Source: Monocercomonoides exilis (lineage: Eukaryota > Preaxostyla > Oxymonadida > Polymastigidae). From it: a DNA stretch of 64,000 nt. Numbering within the stretch: the first letter of the stretch is position 1; the number at the start of each line of letters is the position of its first letter. The DNA is taken from positions 2,306,001-2,370,000 of the forward strand of contig LSRY02000002.1 in the NCBI GenBank assembly GCA_001643675.2. Direction: 5' to 3'. The notes beneath the pieces are model-generated. The model did no database searches, was not told where the DNA came from, and was given only the letters and a program-made list of their open reading frames with translations. Below are positions 1 to 9,052 of the stretch, piece by piece. The translations under genes and the position numbers were made by a program.

Positions 1-444
1 TTCTGTATGCAAAATAAACTATTCAGTAGCAATCAGATCGGACAATTGTCTCATATACATTACTTTTTTCGTTTCATGAAAAGCAGCTCATATGAATTTC
101 ATAATCAACAAATACAGTCATTAAATGAATGAACATTTTCGAAATTGTCTATTATATATTAAGTAACAAAAATGTTCACAACAAATAACTGAATGCGAAA
201 TTTGTTGGTTCACATTATAACAATATGGTTTGTTTGTAATTTCAAAATCGTTTTCAATTTCGTTTTTCAAAGTTTTTTTAAGGTGCTTTATGTTTTATTT
301 TTTGTAATTGATTGTGTTATTTAAAAGCTGTATTATAATAATTATCGATGAAATGAAAACTTTGTGAATTGATTCTAAAAAAATAATTGTTCAATCATTC
401 TATTTTTGTTTATAATATTGTGTTGTTCTCAAATTCTTTTCTTT
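1..444. other. AT-rich flank of the pogo-type transposase
   Basis: Gene-free AT-rich DNA downstream of the minus-strand transposase. I see no convincing coding frame. The first bases share an eight-base TTCTGTAT start with the reverse complement of the DNA near 3202, on the other side of the transposase, but the match does not continue well enough to call terminal inverted repeats. The true element end may lie to the left of the window. Confidence 0.4.
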
Positions 445-1332
445 TCATAGTTTTTCGATATCATCATCCTCATCAAAGTCTGGATGCACAACGTACTCTT
501 GTAAATATTTGCTTGTCATGGTTTTTATTGACCGAGTGGAGTATATCTTTGGTATGAAATGAGTTTTTGTTGTTTCACTAATATCTTCATTTGAATCTTC
601 CGTATTATCCAAATTTTCATAATCTTGTTCGCTATCATTTCTTAATCTCTTTTTCTTAATTTTCTCATTTTTTGAATGTGTTCGTGTTTTTTTTGAAGTT
701 TGTGACGAAGATATGCTGCTGGAGGAAAAATCTGATTCAGAACAGTTGCATTCAGATTGACTTTCTTCTGAACTGCTTGACGATTGTTCAGAAGCATGGA
801 CGCTTTTATGTTTCAATTTGGGAAATAGCTGCACACCCAAAATGTTATCTTCTCCCTCCTGAGAATCTGAAGGTTCAGTCTCTTCTTCTGAGGAATGAAC
901 TTCGCAAATTGCTCTAATCTGTTCTGGAGATTGCTCCATCTTTTCAAGTGAATCTTCCGAAGAAACGTACTTTGGAATTTTCTTTGTTTGCTCTAAATCT
1001 GAACAATTGTCACATCCGCCAGAATTAATGAATTTTGTTTGTTTTTGTCGTTTTTTTTCATTTGTTAACAATTCCTTTTCTTTCTCATGCAACTCCCAAT
1101 CTGTCAGAAACTCAGGGTCTGTGATACATTTGCCAGAAATGGACCAACGGCTTGTGTTTCTTGCAGGCTTCACTTCCGGAGGAAGAGAATCAAGAGTTTG
1201 ATCCACAACATGTGCAATTGAGGATGAGGTGATGCCAGCCTCGAAAAAGCCATGTCTGATTGTTTTCGGTGCCAAAGCGTAATAAACACAATCTGCGATT
1301 GCTCTTACGAAAGGCATGAATTCATTTTTCAT
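445..1332 (-). CDS. C-terminal part of the pogo/Tigger-type transposase (frameshifted from the upstream part)
   Basis: This frame begins MKNEFMPFVRAIADCVYYAL and reads on as the C-terminal domain expected after the DDE_1 catalytic core (an alpha-helical stretch ending in a G-F-x-E-A-G-I segment around residue 28). The rest is a charged, serine- and acid-rich tail ending FDEDDDIEKL. The frame is open upstream of the ATG and overlaps the catalytic frame. The two frames differ by one base at a run of seven A residues on the coding strand (1360-1366), so this is probably not an independent gene. It is either the end of a transposase broken by a one-base slip, or the product of frameshifting at that run. 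The long acidic/serine tail is unusual for a transposase. Family placement rests on position and the short helical match, so it is less certain than for the catalytic part. Confidence 0.6.
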   Translation of the reverse strand: MKNEFMPFVRAIADCVYYALAPKTIRHGFFEAGITSSSIAHVVDQTLDSLPPEVKPARNTSRWSISGKCITDPEFLTDWELHEKEKELLTNEKKRQKQTKFINSGGCDNCSDLEQTKKIPKYVSSEDSLEKMEQSPEQIRAICEVHSSEEETEPSDSQEGEDNILGVQLFPKLKHKSVHASEQSSSSSEESQSECNCSESDFSSSSISSSQTSKKTRTHSKNEKIKKKRLRNDSEQDYENLDNTEDSNEDISETTKTHFIPKIYSTRSIKTMTSKYLQEYVVHPDFDEDDDIEKL

Positions 1333-1354
1333 TTTTTTAATTGAAGGCTCATTT

Positions 1355-2960
1355 TTAACTTTTTTTAAGTTGGCTTTTTAGTACTGCGTTTGGTCCGAGG
1401 TCCAAGGGTTGCAAAATGTGCGACGTATGTGCAGGAATAACAACCACATCCACATTTTCAGATGCAAATTGCAACCACAGTTGAAGATTCTGCCTTGATG
1501 AATGACCGTCCAAGATGATAAGAGCAGGTGGAATGGGTTCGTTCTCCTCATCGCAGTTTGTCTTATCACTTTTATTGCTATTAAACTCTTTTTGTTGAAT
1601 CCTTTCCGTTTCAGCTTCTTCTTTTAACCACCAATTGATTTCGTCGCAATTATCTTCATTTATCAATAAGCGAGAAGAACAAGAAGCGTCTTCCTCGAAA
1701 GAAGAAACAAAACCAACACAAGAATTATAAGTTTGATCATCAACATCCGTTTGTTGTTCAGCAGAAGGCAAAGTGTGTTGCATATGAGAGTTTAAGTTGT
1801 CTGAAGAAACTTGTTGAAATTGAAGCGATACTCTTTGAGAAGAAATTTCACTGTTTGCTGCTTTTGAATTCACTAATTCTGAAATTGGATCTCCATCATC
1901 AGAAGAGACGCTTGCTGTTTTCGCTGTTTCTGAGATGTGTGAATCTGTAAAGAATTCGCGATCATCTGAATGTCTGTTAACACGTGAAGTGATTTGCGCT
2001 GATTCTGAAATTGCATTTTCTTCATTTTGAATCTCTTCATGGCTTTGCATTTTCATTATTGATTGAAATGATAAACTGCTCTCTGTTTTTCCTTTTTTGA
2101 TTTTCTTTTTCATCTTTTCTTGAAAATATCGTTTTATTCGAATCACATTTTGTCGTTGCTTTTGAATATTTGGCAGCACATTTTTCATCATTATTTCTTC
2201 AAATAAATTTTTTGTCATCCATCCTTTATTTGACGTGTGCAATATAAAATTTTCATCACTCCACTGTTCTTTTATTTCTTTTTCAAATTTGTTGGGTAAT
2301 AGAAGATGTGAAGGAAGATGGCATCCATCTGCCCTTACAATAAAAAGAAGAGTCAAATGATGAAGCGGAGGAATTTTCAAAGAAGGAACGAATTTGCATT
2401 TGCTCGAGACAACCCTTTTATTTTCTCTTTTGTCAGAAGATTGGCAACTTGTTTCATCCAATTGAAAGATCAATGAAGGATGATATTTTTTCTGTTTCAT
2501 CAAGTTACGCAAGCGCGATAAAAAAGACAAAACATTACTTTTCAATGAGGCCCTTATACGTGCATGATCAAGCTTAATTGGATGTATTGTTCTAAGTTGT
2601 TTGTGTCTAGAAAGAAAACCATATACCCAACGCATGCTGGGCATTTCGATATAAACAGCAGATTTTTCAGAACGTTGTTTTCTAATTCTCCAAGCCTAAG
2701 TTTTTATAAATTAGCTGGAAAGAATAAAGAAATCAAACTATTCTCGGGATGTCTTTCAATGTTGGTTGAGTCGAAACATCATCCCAATTCAAAAGGATTT
2801 CTTCTAGCCTATCTTCTTCTTCCTCCGACAAATATCTTGGCCTGCCGTTTTTCCCTGCAATTTCTCCTTTTGAAATCATTCGAAGTGCCCTTTGTTGACA
2901 ATAATAGCTATTTCGTTCAGATTTATTGATGACAATTTTTTCTTTTTTCATATCATCCAT
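1355..2960 (-). CDS. Pogo/Tigger-type DDE_1 transposase, HTH plus catalytic domain
   Basis: Read on the minus strand as two exons, 2739-2960 and 1355-2695, joined in phase across a 43-base intron that starts GTTTGA and ends TTAG and carries the in-frame stop. Exon 1 starts at an ATG directly after a TAA and encodes a helix-turn-helix-like region with the GRPRYLSEEEEDRL signature typical of CENP-B/pogo N-termini. Exon 2 continues with the W-x-x-x-F-L-x-R-H segment and the three catalytic aspartates: LDET (codon 2456-2458), LDGHSS (1508-1510) and LQPLDLG (1400-1402). This is a cut-and-paste DNA transposase acting in the nucleus. The stretch between the first two aspartates is about 270 residues longer than I would expect, filled with Ser/Glu/Asn-rich low-complexity sequence. 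The frame stops at 1355 just after the third aspartate, and the remaining domain lies one frame away in 445-1332. Activity is doubtful. Confidence 0.82.
2696..2738 (-). other. Probable 43-base intron in transposase gene
   Basis: Begins GTTTGA and ends CTTAG on the minus strand. It contains the stop that would otherwise end the HTH frame, and removing it joins ATA to GCT with no phase change. It is shorter than every other intron inferred in this window (54-126 bases), so decay of the transposase frame is an alternative explanation. Confidence 0.5.
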
Positions 2961-3147
2961 TTATGAAAGTTGAATAATGTTCCAAAATATTGTTTTTCGA
3001 TAAATATTATTTAATGATATGGGAAAAACAACCATAACAGAATTAAAAAATATAAAAAAAACTATTTTAAAATCTATATTCAATTGTTAATAACTTTTGA
3101 TATGAAATATTTGTTTTAAAGAAACTTTCCTTTCATTTGAACTGAAT

Positions 3148-3176
3148 TGTGCGGGTTTGTGCAAATGTGCGGGTTT
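3148..3176. repeat. Short direct repeat TGTGCGGGTTT x2
   Basis: The 11-mer TGTGCGGGTTT occurs at 3148-3158 and again at 3166-3176, an 18-base period, in otherwise AT-rich DNA about 190 bases upstream of the transposase start. Subterminal direct repeats like this can be transposase-binding sites, but no matching copy is seen on the other side of the gene. Confidence 0.55.
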
Positions 3177-3559
3177 ATGCGCACACCATAAAAACTATAC
3201 AGAAATATTATTCATTGAATCTTCAGTGACTCATAATTTTGACAATATAAGATAATTGAGATGAATTCATTTTTTAATTTTCCATTCAGAACGGAATCAT
3301 TTTTCTGTGCAAATTCACAAACATTCAAAACATTATTACAAATCGAAATTTTGGATGAAGATATACAATTACAACAATATTCACCATTTTTTCTTTAAAT
3401 CATATTTCAAAGACTTCATGAAATAACTTGATAATTCTCATTGAAATATTGTTATCGTCCTTTTTGAAAGTTTCAAAGGAATTGCATTAAGTAATTTCAA
3501 ACAATATAATTTCACCAGGTGACATATCAATTATCAAAAGTTGTCTGCACTTTTGAGTG

Positions 3560-4115
3560 TCAATACGGGGGAAAATATGGTCTTTCAAGCTTTTTTTGCA
3601 CAAGGCACTGAAAAATTGCTTCACTCATAACTTTATTTCCCTTTCTTAGATTTTAAACCGAATCAGATTTTCATATCAATTTAAAAGTTTCAGTATCGTC
3701 ATTACATTTTGTTTTGTGACATCATACGTATTTCGTAAAATGAACATTGGGTTATTATTTTTGGAATCATTACTTTTTTCGGAGTGTTTTTTTTTTTTTA
3801 TTTTTTTGAAAACTCAATTTCATTTGCTAAATAATTAACAATCAAATGTCAAATGTTTATCAATCGTTTTTTTTAACCGGTTGTGGATGCAAATATTTGG
3901 AAAAGATATTTTTTGGTTTGAGTTATCTCATATCTGAGTTTTTAAACAAAAATTCGAAACGAAATTATCTAACCGAATTTTTAATTCCAAAAAATATGAT
4001 TTCAAAAAAAATCACCCACATTTATTTTATATTTTTTGATCACAATAAGTTAATTCACAATGCATAATTTTTCAATGAAAATGCTTGAAGAAAATTATTT
4101 TCCCCCGTTTATTGA
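3560..4115. repeat. Large inverted-repeat element enclosing the 270-base MITE
   Basis: The left arm from 3560 (TCAATACGGGGGAAAATA, followed by CTTTCAAGC) matches the reverse complement of the right arm ending at 4115 (CCCCCG preceded by GCTTGAAG). A further inward match, GAAAAATT, appears on both sides. The arms are imperfect over roughly 70 bases. This could be an older element into which the inner MITE inserted, or the outer ends of one long palindromic element. Confidence 0.55.
3749..4018. mobile_element. MITE, 270 bases, copy 1
   Basis: Terminal inverted repeats: the left end starts TGGGTTATTATTTTTGGAAT, and the right end read in reverse complement starts TGGGTGATTTTTTTTGAAAT, both followed by CAT. 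CAT also appears on each side outside the element (3746-3748, 4019-4021), a possible three-base target duplication. The length is exactly 270, the same as a second copy at 56679-56948, and the last 80 or so bases match that copy (shared TTTAAACAAAAAT, then a CCGAATTTTT block). No coding capacity, so it is non-autonomous. Confidence 0.7.
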
Positions 4116-4599
4116 TTTTTAAACAACGCTTTCAAATTTGATATTTTTCATTTATAAAAATAAACTTATTTATGCAAGTTTCAAAAAATGTCTATAAATC
4201 AATATAAACTTGTTTTTGTTTGAATTTCAGGTGAAATTGAAGACCTTTTATTAACATCAAGTATTTAATTTAACTCGCTAAAATTCACATATCCGGTTAT
4301 TAAAACATTTTCAAGCAGTCGTTTTCTGGTTGGTGAATTTTTGTGAGAAAGATTGAAAACAAGATGAAAATATTCGATTTTCATTTTCATTTTAATATTA
4401 CACAAAAGAAGTTTTTCAAAAAAAAAAGAAAGACAAAATGACAAAACGTCACAAATGAGTTAATATTTCGAAAATAATTACTGGGTAAATTTCTTGAATT
4501 AACAAACATCTCATTTTTTACAAAAAGACAACTTAGCAAACTTCATTTGTTTTTGAAAATCCCATATATTAAAAAAAAAGTTATATTTTTCTTTATATT

Positions 4600-4862
4600 T
4601 ATAAGAGACATGGTATGTCAGCTACAGATCCATCTAAATTAAGAACAATCAAATATTTCGATTTTAGTGTATCTGAAGGTTGTTATTGTCTTGTTTAATA
4701 AGTTGGAATAGGCAATGATAATAAGATAAAGATCGATGATTATTGCTGATATTCTTAGGGGTTCATCATGATTAGATTTTCAGTGATGTTCAATAAGGAA
4801 GGAGTAATTGGTTTATTTTTATTGAGATAGATCTACATCAGACATACCATATCTCTTTTATA
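4600..4862. mobile_element. Second MITE family, about 262 bases
   Basis: The left arm TATAAGAGACATGGTATGTC at 4600-4619 pairs with the right arm whose reverse complement reads TATAAAAGAGATATGGTATG, ending near 4862. Similarity continues for about 40 bases through an AGATC(C/T)ATCT block. The ends abut TA dinucleotides, as expected for TA-targeting (Tc1/mariner superfamily) elements. The interior has no coding capacity. It is unrelated in sequence to the 270-base MITE. Confidence 0.65.
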
Positions 4863-5564
4863 AAACAAAAATTACAGACATTTGTTTTGTTCAAATTTTG
4901 GAGAAACTTGAAGTTGCTTATTCCTTCTTTTATGCAAAAGAAATTTTTCTTATTTCATTAGCTTTTCATTTTTCAATTTTGATAATTTTCTTTATGTTTT
5001 TTTGTGTGTAATAGATAGGTTAACATCAAAATATTGACAAAAATTTTGTCATTCTGCTCCTCATGCAAAAATCTGTATTGAGAATTATTCTTTTCTGAAA
5101 AAAGCCAAAAATGTTTTCCATAAAAAATATTGTTAAAAATTATTTTTTATTTCTTAAAATAGATCGATGAAAATGAAGTTCAAATTGAGAAAACATAATG
5201 TTGTTGCATAAAAATTTCATTTTCATTGAAAAGGAGTTAATAAGAATTGATTGCTGTATTTTTTAAAAAATATTTTGATTATTATATCAAACAGAAGCAT
5301 TATTATATCAACTGCAATAATAATGTTTATTTTAATACAACGAATTATCTCCAATAAAAATTATTCAATTGGATAATTCAGACATCTTTCAAATCATGAA
5401 AAAAAAATATTTTGATTAAGAAATATTAATATTCTAAATAATAAGCTTATTTCGTAAATGATAAGCGACCCTTAGAAATTTGCATAATAATAATAATACA
5501 TACAATATTCATTCAGATTAATAATTGCCCTGAAGAATTTGAAGAATTATCCCATAATAAAGAT

Positions 5565-8500
5565 ATGGAATCAACAGCATTTTTTAATTTATATTTCCCG
5601 GAATCAAGGATTCATAAAAATTCATTAGATGCTGTTATTTGCACAATTAATTATTATATAAAATTTCTTACAACGAAGCATGTTTGGACAATGGATCATC
5701 TTATCATTATTCCAAATAATTATCAAAAATTACAATATGAGCAATTACTGAGCAATTATACTGAAGAACTCGATTCTAAACACAAAAACCATGAACTTTC
5801 CAATGAATATTTTTGCGAAAAATATCTATGTGCACGTGGATTACTAAGATTTGGAGAAAATATTGAAGATGAATGGCTTTTAGTTGCACTATTGCTGCAC
5901 ATTACTGAAAAATGCAGATCAATAATTGGTACAATTGAAGATGATGATGGTCAGTTCTTATTAATAGAAGGGGCTGAATTTTTACCACGTTGGCTAAAGC
6001 CAAAAAATTGTAAAAATAGAGTATTTATTAAATCAGGAGAAATACATATAATTCCTCTTCCATCTTCTCCATCGGAAATTTCATTAATCCCCCCCAAACC
6101 AACGCTTCGACAATCGTTAACAATTTTATCGACTGGACTTGTTGATACTCGAGGATCAGATGAAATTCAAAATTCCATAAAAACAAGGATCTCAACGTAC
6201 TTGCAACAAACTAAAACTGAAGTACCTTTAAAGTATTTGATACCTTCTTTGAATCTTCCTCCAACGCTATATCACACATCCCTTGTTGTTGTTCCTCTAC
6301 CAATTGCTGTTCTCCTCAAAAAACATCCTTCGATTATTTCTCCAATTATTCGTTCATTTATTGAAAATTCTTCTCCATCTCCATCTTCATTTTACAATTT
6401 GACTCCACTTTCTTCAATCGGTTCATCCAAAAGAAAATTGATTCATCCAGACCTTTCAACACAAAACTCATTTCCCAGAGTTGCAGTAAATATCAAATTT
6501 AACCGTGCTTTATTTGCACATATGCAATTTATTCCTTTTGTTGCTGATAAACATTACACTCTCCCCGAAAAAGACGACTTCATTATATTCAGTCATTGTG
6601 CAGAAAATGATGAGACTGACAAGAAATGGGAATGGAGGATGGTCTCATTAGATGAAAAAAACGAAAATGATACATTCAGTGCAAAAATTGAAGCATCATT
6701 CAAACAGGATTTAGTGCAAGAAAAGAAGAGTGAAAGTGTTAAAGTAGGAAAAGAAAAAGAAATCGTTGGAGACGAAATCAGATGCTCCCTTTTGCATGCA
6801 ACTCAACTCGGAATGAAGATTGCTTTGGGAGTGGAAGAATTGAAAAGAGATTTCTTAAATCGAAAGGAAGACAATTTTCAAGCAGATAAATCAAAAAATA
6901 CGACAATTTCAGAAATAAATAAAGCAAACAATGAAGATAACGCAAATGGATCACTTTCTGCTTTCTATAAATCTCTGGACGATTTGGAGTTCTTTCAAAT
7001 TGAGAGCGGAAAATCAAACAAAGAGAAGAATACAAAGGAGGAAGAAGGCGAGGAAGATAATTCCATTGAAGGAGAAGAAGAAACAGCAGGGGATTTAAAT
7101 CTCGTACGACCTCTCATTTATTCACTGAATGCACAAGCATCATTTCCATCACAAAAATCTTCTTCTTCTCTTTCGCGTAATAATTTCTCAATATTTTCAT
7201 CTAAAGAAGATTGCAACGATTTTCTTGCTACCAAAGGCGAATTGAGTAATTCTTTGAGTTCGGCTGATGAAATGAAGCAAAGACGCCTGTTTGCCCATTC
7301 ATATTATCTCTTAACTTCGTCAGAGACAAATTCGAAAACACAAAAAGACAAGCAAATGAAGGAGTCACAAAAGAAACTTGATGAAGAAAGCGAGAGCCAT
7401 CTTCAGAAAGACACAAAAACTCCAACTGATTCTGGTTCTGATACAAAGTCATGTGACAGCTTTTCTAATATTTCTGGAACGGATGTCTTTAATCCAGAAA
7501 TGAAAATGTTCAACTTGATGAACAATTCTGAGCAGATGTTTATTAAACATTGTCTGAATGATTTGTCACTAATAGAAAATGATGTTTCTCTGAAAATGGA
7601 AAGACAACAAGAAAGTTCATCTTCACAAGAAATTCAACCAAAAACAGATGAAACAGAAGAACCGACAAGCACAAAAGTGCCATCAACATACTTATTCAAT
7701 TTACCACATCCATTAGACACATCTACTCGATTACTATCTGATTATTGCAATAACACTTCACTTGATGCTTCTTTGTTGGTTCCCGATGAAAGCGAGCAAT
7801 GGCTTTGGATGGATGAAGATGAATGGGATGCCCTTGTTGCTCAGAAAGTGGGCACAAAAAACGCATCCAAAAATTCAGAAATAAAAGAAAATAAAATTAG
7901 AAAAAGTGAAATGGAAAACATTTCCAAAGAGCATAATACAACAAAACAAGAAGAAATCTACCAAAAAACAGCTGCCACAACCAGTCAAATGGATGAAGGC
8001 AGTGAGATTATACAATCAGTGAAGGAATTTTTGGATCAGAAATCTTCATACAAAGGAGTGGAATCCACAAAAAGAAATGCTGCTGGAAAAATTCAAACAG
8101 AAGTGAAACAATCTCTTTCGTCATCTGCATCCTCAACTAAAAATTCAAAAATTATTGGAATAGACAGCAAACTTAATTCCAAAAAGAAAAACGAAAGAGT
8201 CGGTGTTGAACCAGCTCTTCATGTTGTGTTTACTGAGAAAGAAAGAGAAGACGTTAGGCGCTGGCTGATGGATGAAGGCGGCACAAGCGGAGATGAAGAA
8301 AATATGCGAAGAAATTCCACAGAAAAGAAAGGAGGATCGAAAAAGAAGGACTCCAAAGTTGTTGGCACAAAGGAACTTGAACAGATGATGATGTCATTTC
8401 TACACGACGAAGATGGAATGGACGAGTGGATGGCCTCACAAAAGCAGAAATTCACTCAAACAGAAGAAGGTGATAAGGGCAAACCAACAAAAGATGATAG

Positions 8501-8936
8501 CTTTTTGGATGGAGAGAATAGCGATGGTGAAGATGAAGAAGAGAACGAGCAAGAAAAGGATGAGGACGAAGAAGAGGAAAGCGATGTTGTTGTTGATGAT
8601 GATGAAAGTGAAAGTGAAAGTGAAGACGAAGAAGATGCACAGAAAATACATCAGCGCCTGAAAAAGTTGATGATGATGATGGATGAAGAATTAGATACCC
8701 ATAAACAGTTGAGCAATGACTTTGTTATGGACGACGAAGACTTTGACGAAGATATTTCAGATGAAGAAAAGAAGATGAATGAAAAGAAAGTTGATGAATC
8801 ACTGAATTTATTAAATAATTTTTCAAAATCCGCAGAATTTCAAGGAGGTGATTCAGGACCTGTTACAAATATGCTTGGGATGCTCGGAATAAAAATGAAA
8901 CCAGAAAAAGTTTTAGTTTCAAACGATTTAATTTAA
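5565..8936 (+). CDS. ECD: Ecdysoneless / SGT1 homologue (ECD)
   Basis: A 1123-residue protein of the ecdysoneless (SGT1) family. Members bind U5 snRNP/Prp8 assembly factors and the R2TP co-chaperone and support pre-mRNA splicing and cell-cycle progression; this role is family knowledge. The diagnostic block is clear: FGENIEDEW at residues 96-104, EDDDGQFLLIEGAEFLPRWL at 125-144, NRVF at 151-154 and HIIP at 161-164. The extreme C-terminus keeps the family ending GPVTNMLGMLGI. Between them lies a long Ser/Lys/Glu-rich middle and a very acidic stretch (genomic 8520-8640), making the protein well over 1.5 times the usual family length. The acidic motif LWMDEDEWDALV near 7810 resembles the acidic segment of other members. 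The first ATG at 5565 fits the conserved N-terminal 'FP' strand. No intron is needed. It stops at TAA, followed by 116 bases to the next gene on the same strand. Confidence 0.88.
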   Translation: MESTAFFNLYFPESRIHKNSLDAVICTINYYIKFLTTKHVWTMDHLIIIPNNYQKLQYEQLLSNYTEELDSKHKNHELSNEYFCEKYLCARGLLRFGENIEDEWLLVALLLHITEKCRSIIGTIEDDDGQFLLIEGAEFLPRWLKPKNCKNRVFIKSGEIHIIPLPSSPSEISLIPPKPTLRQSLTILSTGLVDTRGSDEIQNSIKTRISTYLQQTKTEVPLKYLIPSLNLPPTLYHTSLVVVPLPIAVLLKKHPSIISPIIRSFIENSSPSPSSFYNLTPLSSIGSSKRKLIHPDLSTQNSFPRVAVNIKFNRALFAHMQFIPFVADKHYTLPEKDDFIIFSHCAENDETDKKWEWRMVSLDEKNENDTFSAKIEASFKQDLVQEKKSESVKVGKEKEIVGDEIRCSLLHATQLGMKIALGVEELKRDFLNRKEDNFQADKSKNTTISEINKANNEDNANGSLSAFYKSLDDLEFFQIESGKSNKEKNTKEEEGEEDNSIEGEEETAGDLNLVRPLIYSLNAQASFPSQKSSSSLSRNNFSIFSSKEDCNDFLATKGELSNSLSSADEMKQRRLFAHSYYLLTSSETNSKTQKDKQMKESQKKLDEESESHLQKDTKTPTDSGSDTKSCDSFSNISGTDVFNPEMKMFNLMNNSEQMFIKHCLNDLSLIENDVSLKMERQQESSSSQEIQPKTDETEEPTSTKVPSTYLFNLPHPLDTSTRLLSDYCNNTSLDASLLVPDESEQWLWMDEDEWDALVAQKVGTKNASKNSEIKENKIRKSEMENISKEHNTTKQEEIYQKTAATTSQMDEGSEIIQSVKEFLDQKSSYKGVESTKRNAAGKIQTEVKQSLSSSASSTKNSKIIGIDSKLNSKKKNERVGVEPALHVVFTEKEREDVRRWLMDEGGTSGDEENMRRNSTEKKGGSKKKDSKVVGTKELEQMMMSFLHDEDGMDEWMASQKQKFTQTEEGDKGKPTKDDSFLDGENSDGEDEEENEQEKDEDEEEESDVVVDDDESESESEDEEDAQKIHQRLKKLMMMMDEELDTHKQLSNDFVMDDEDFDEDISDEEKKMNEKKVDESLNLLNNFSKSAEFQGGDSGPVTNMLGMLGIKMKPEKVLVSNDLI

Positions 8937-9052
8937 ATTTATAATTATTTATTTAGTATATTATCTTTGTTTTTTTTCCCCCACAAAAATAGATTGATCG
9001 AATATTCCCATAAAAGAGGTATTTTTATTGAAGAACCTTTTAAAATATAAGA

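Larger units (their letters stand above)
2961..5564. other. Gene-free AT-rich region with nested inverted-repeat elements
   Basis: No credible gene on either strand in 2.6 kb. The short frames present (such as 3846-4067) lie inside an inverted-repeat element and have no coding character. Contents I can support are a short direct repeat at 3148-3176, an inverted-repeat element at 3560-4115 enclosing a 270-base MITE at 3749-4018, and a second MITE at 4600-4862. The last 150 bases are the presumed 5' flank of the ECD gene. Confidence 0.6.

Noticed and set aside
1318-1390. A second intron joining the two transposase frames
   Set aside because: The only usable AG would make an intron of under 40 bases and delete conserved residues after the third aspartate; a one-base slip at the A run explains it better.
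3846-4067. 73-codon plus-strand frame as a gene
   Set aside because: Overlaps the right half of a MITE and has AT-driven composition.
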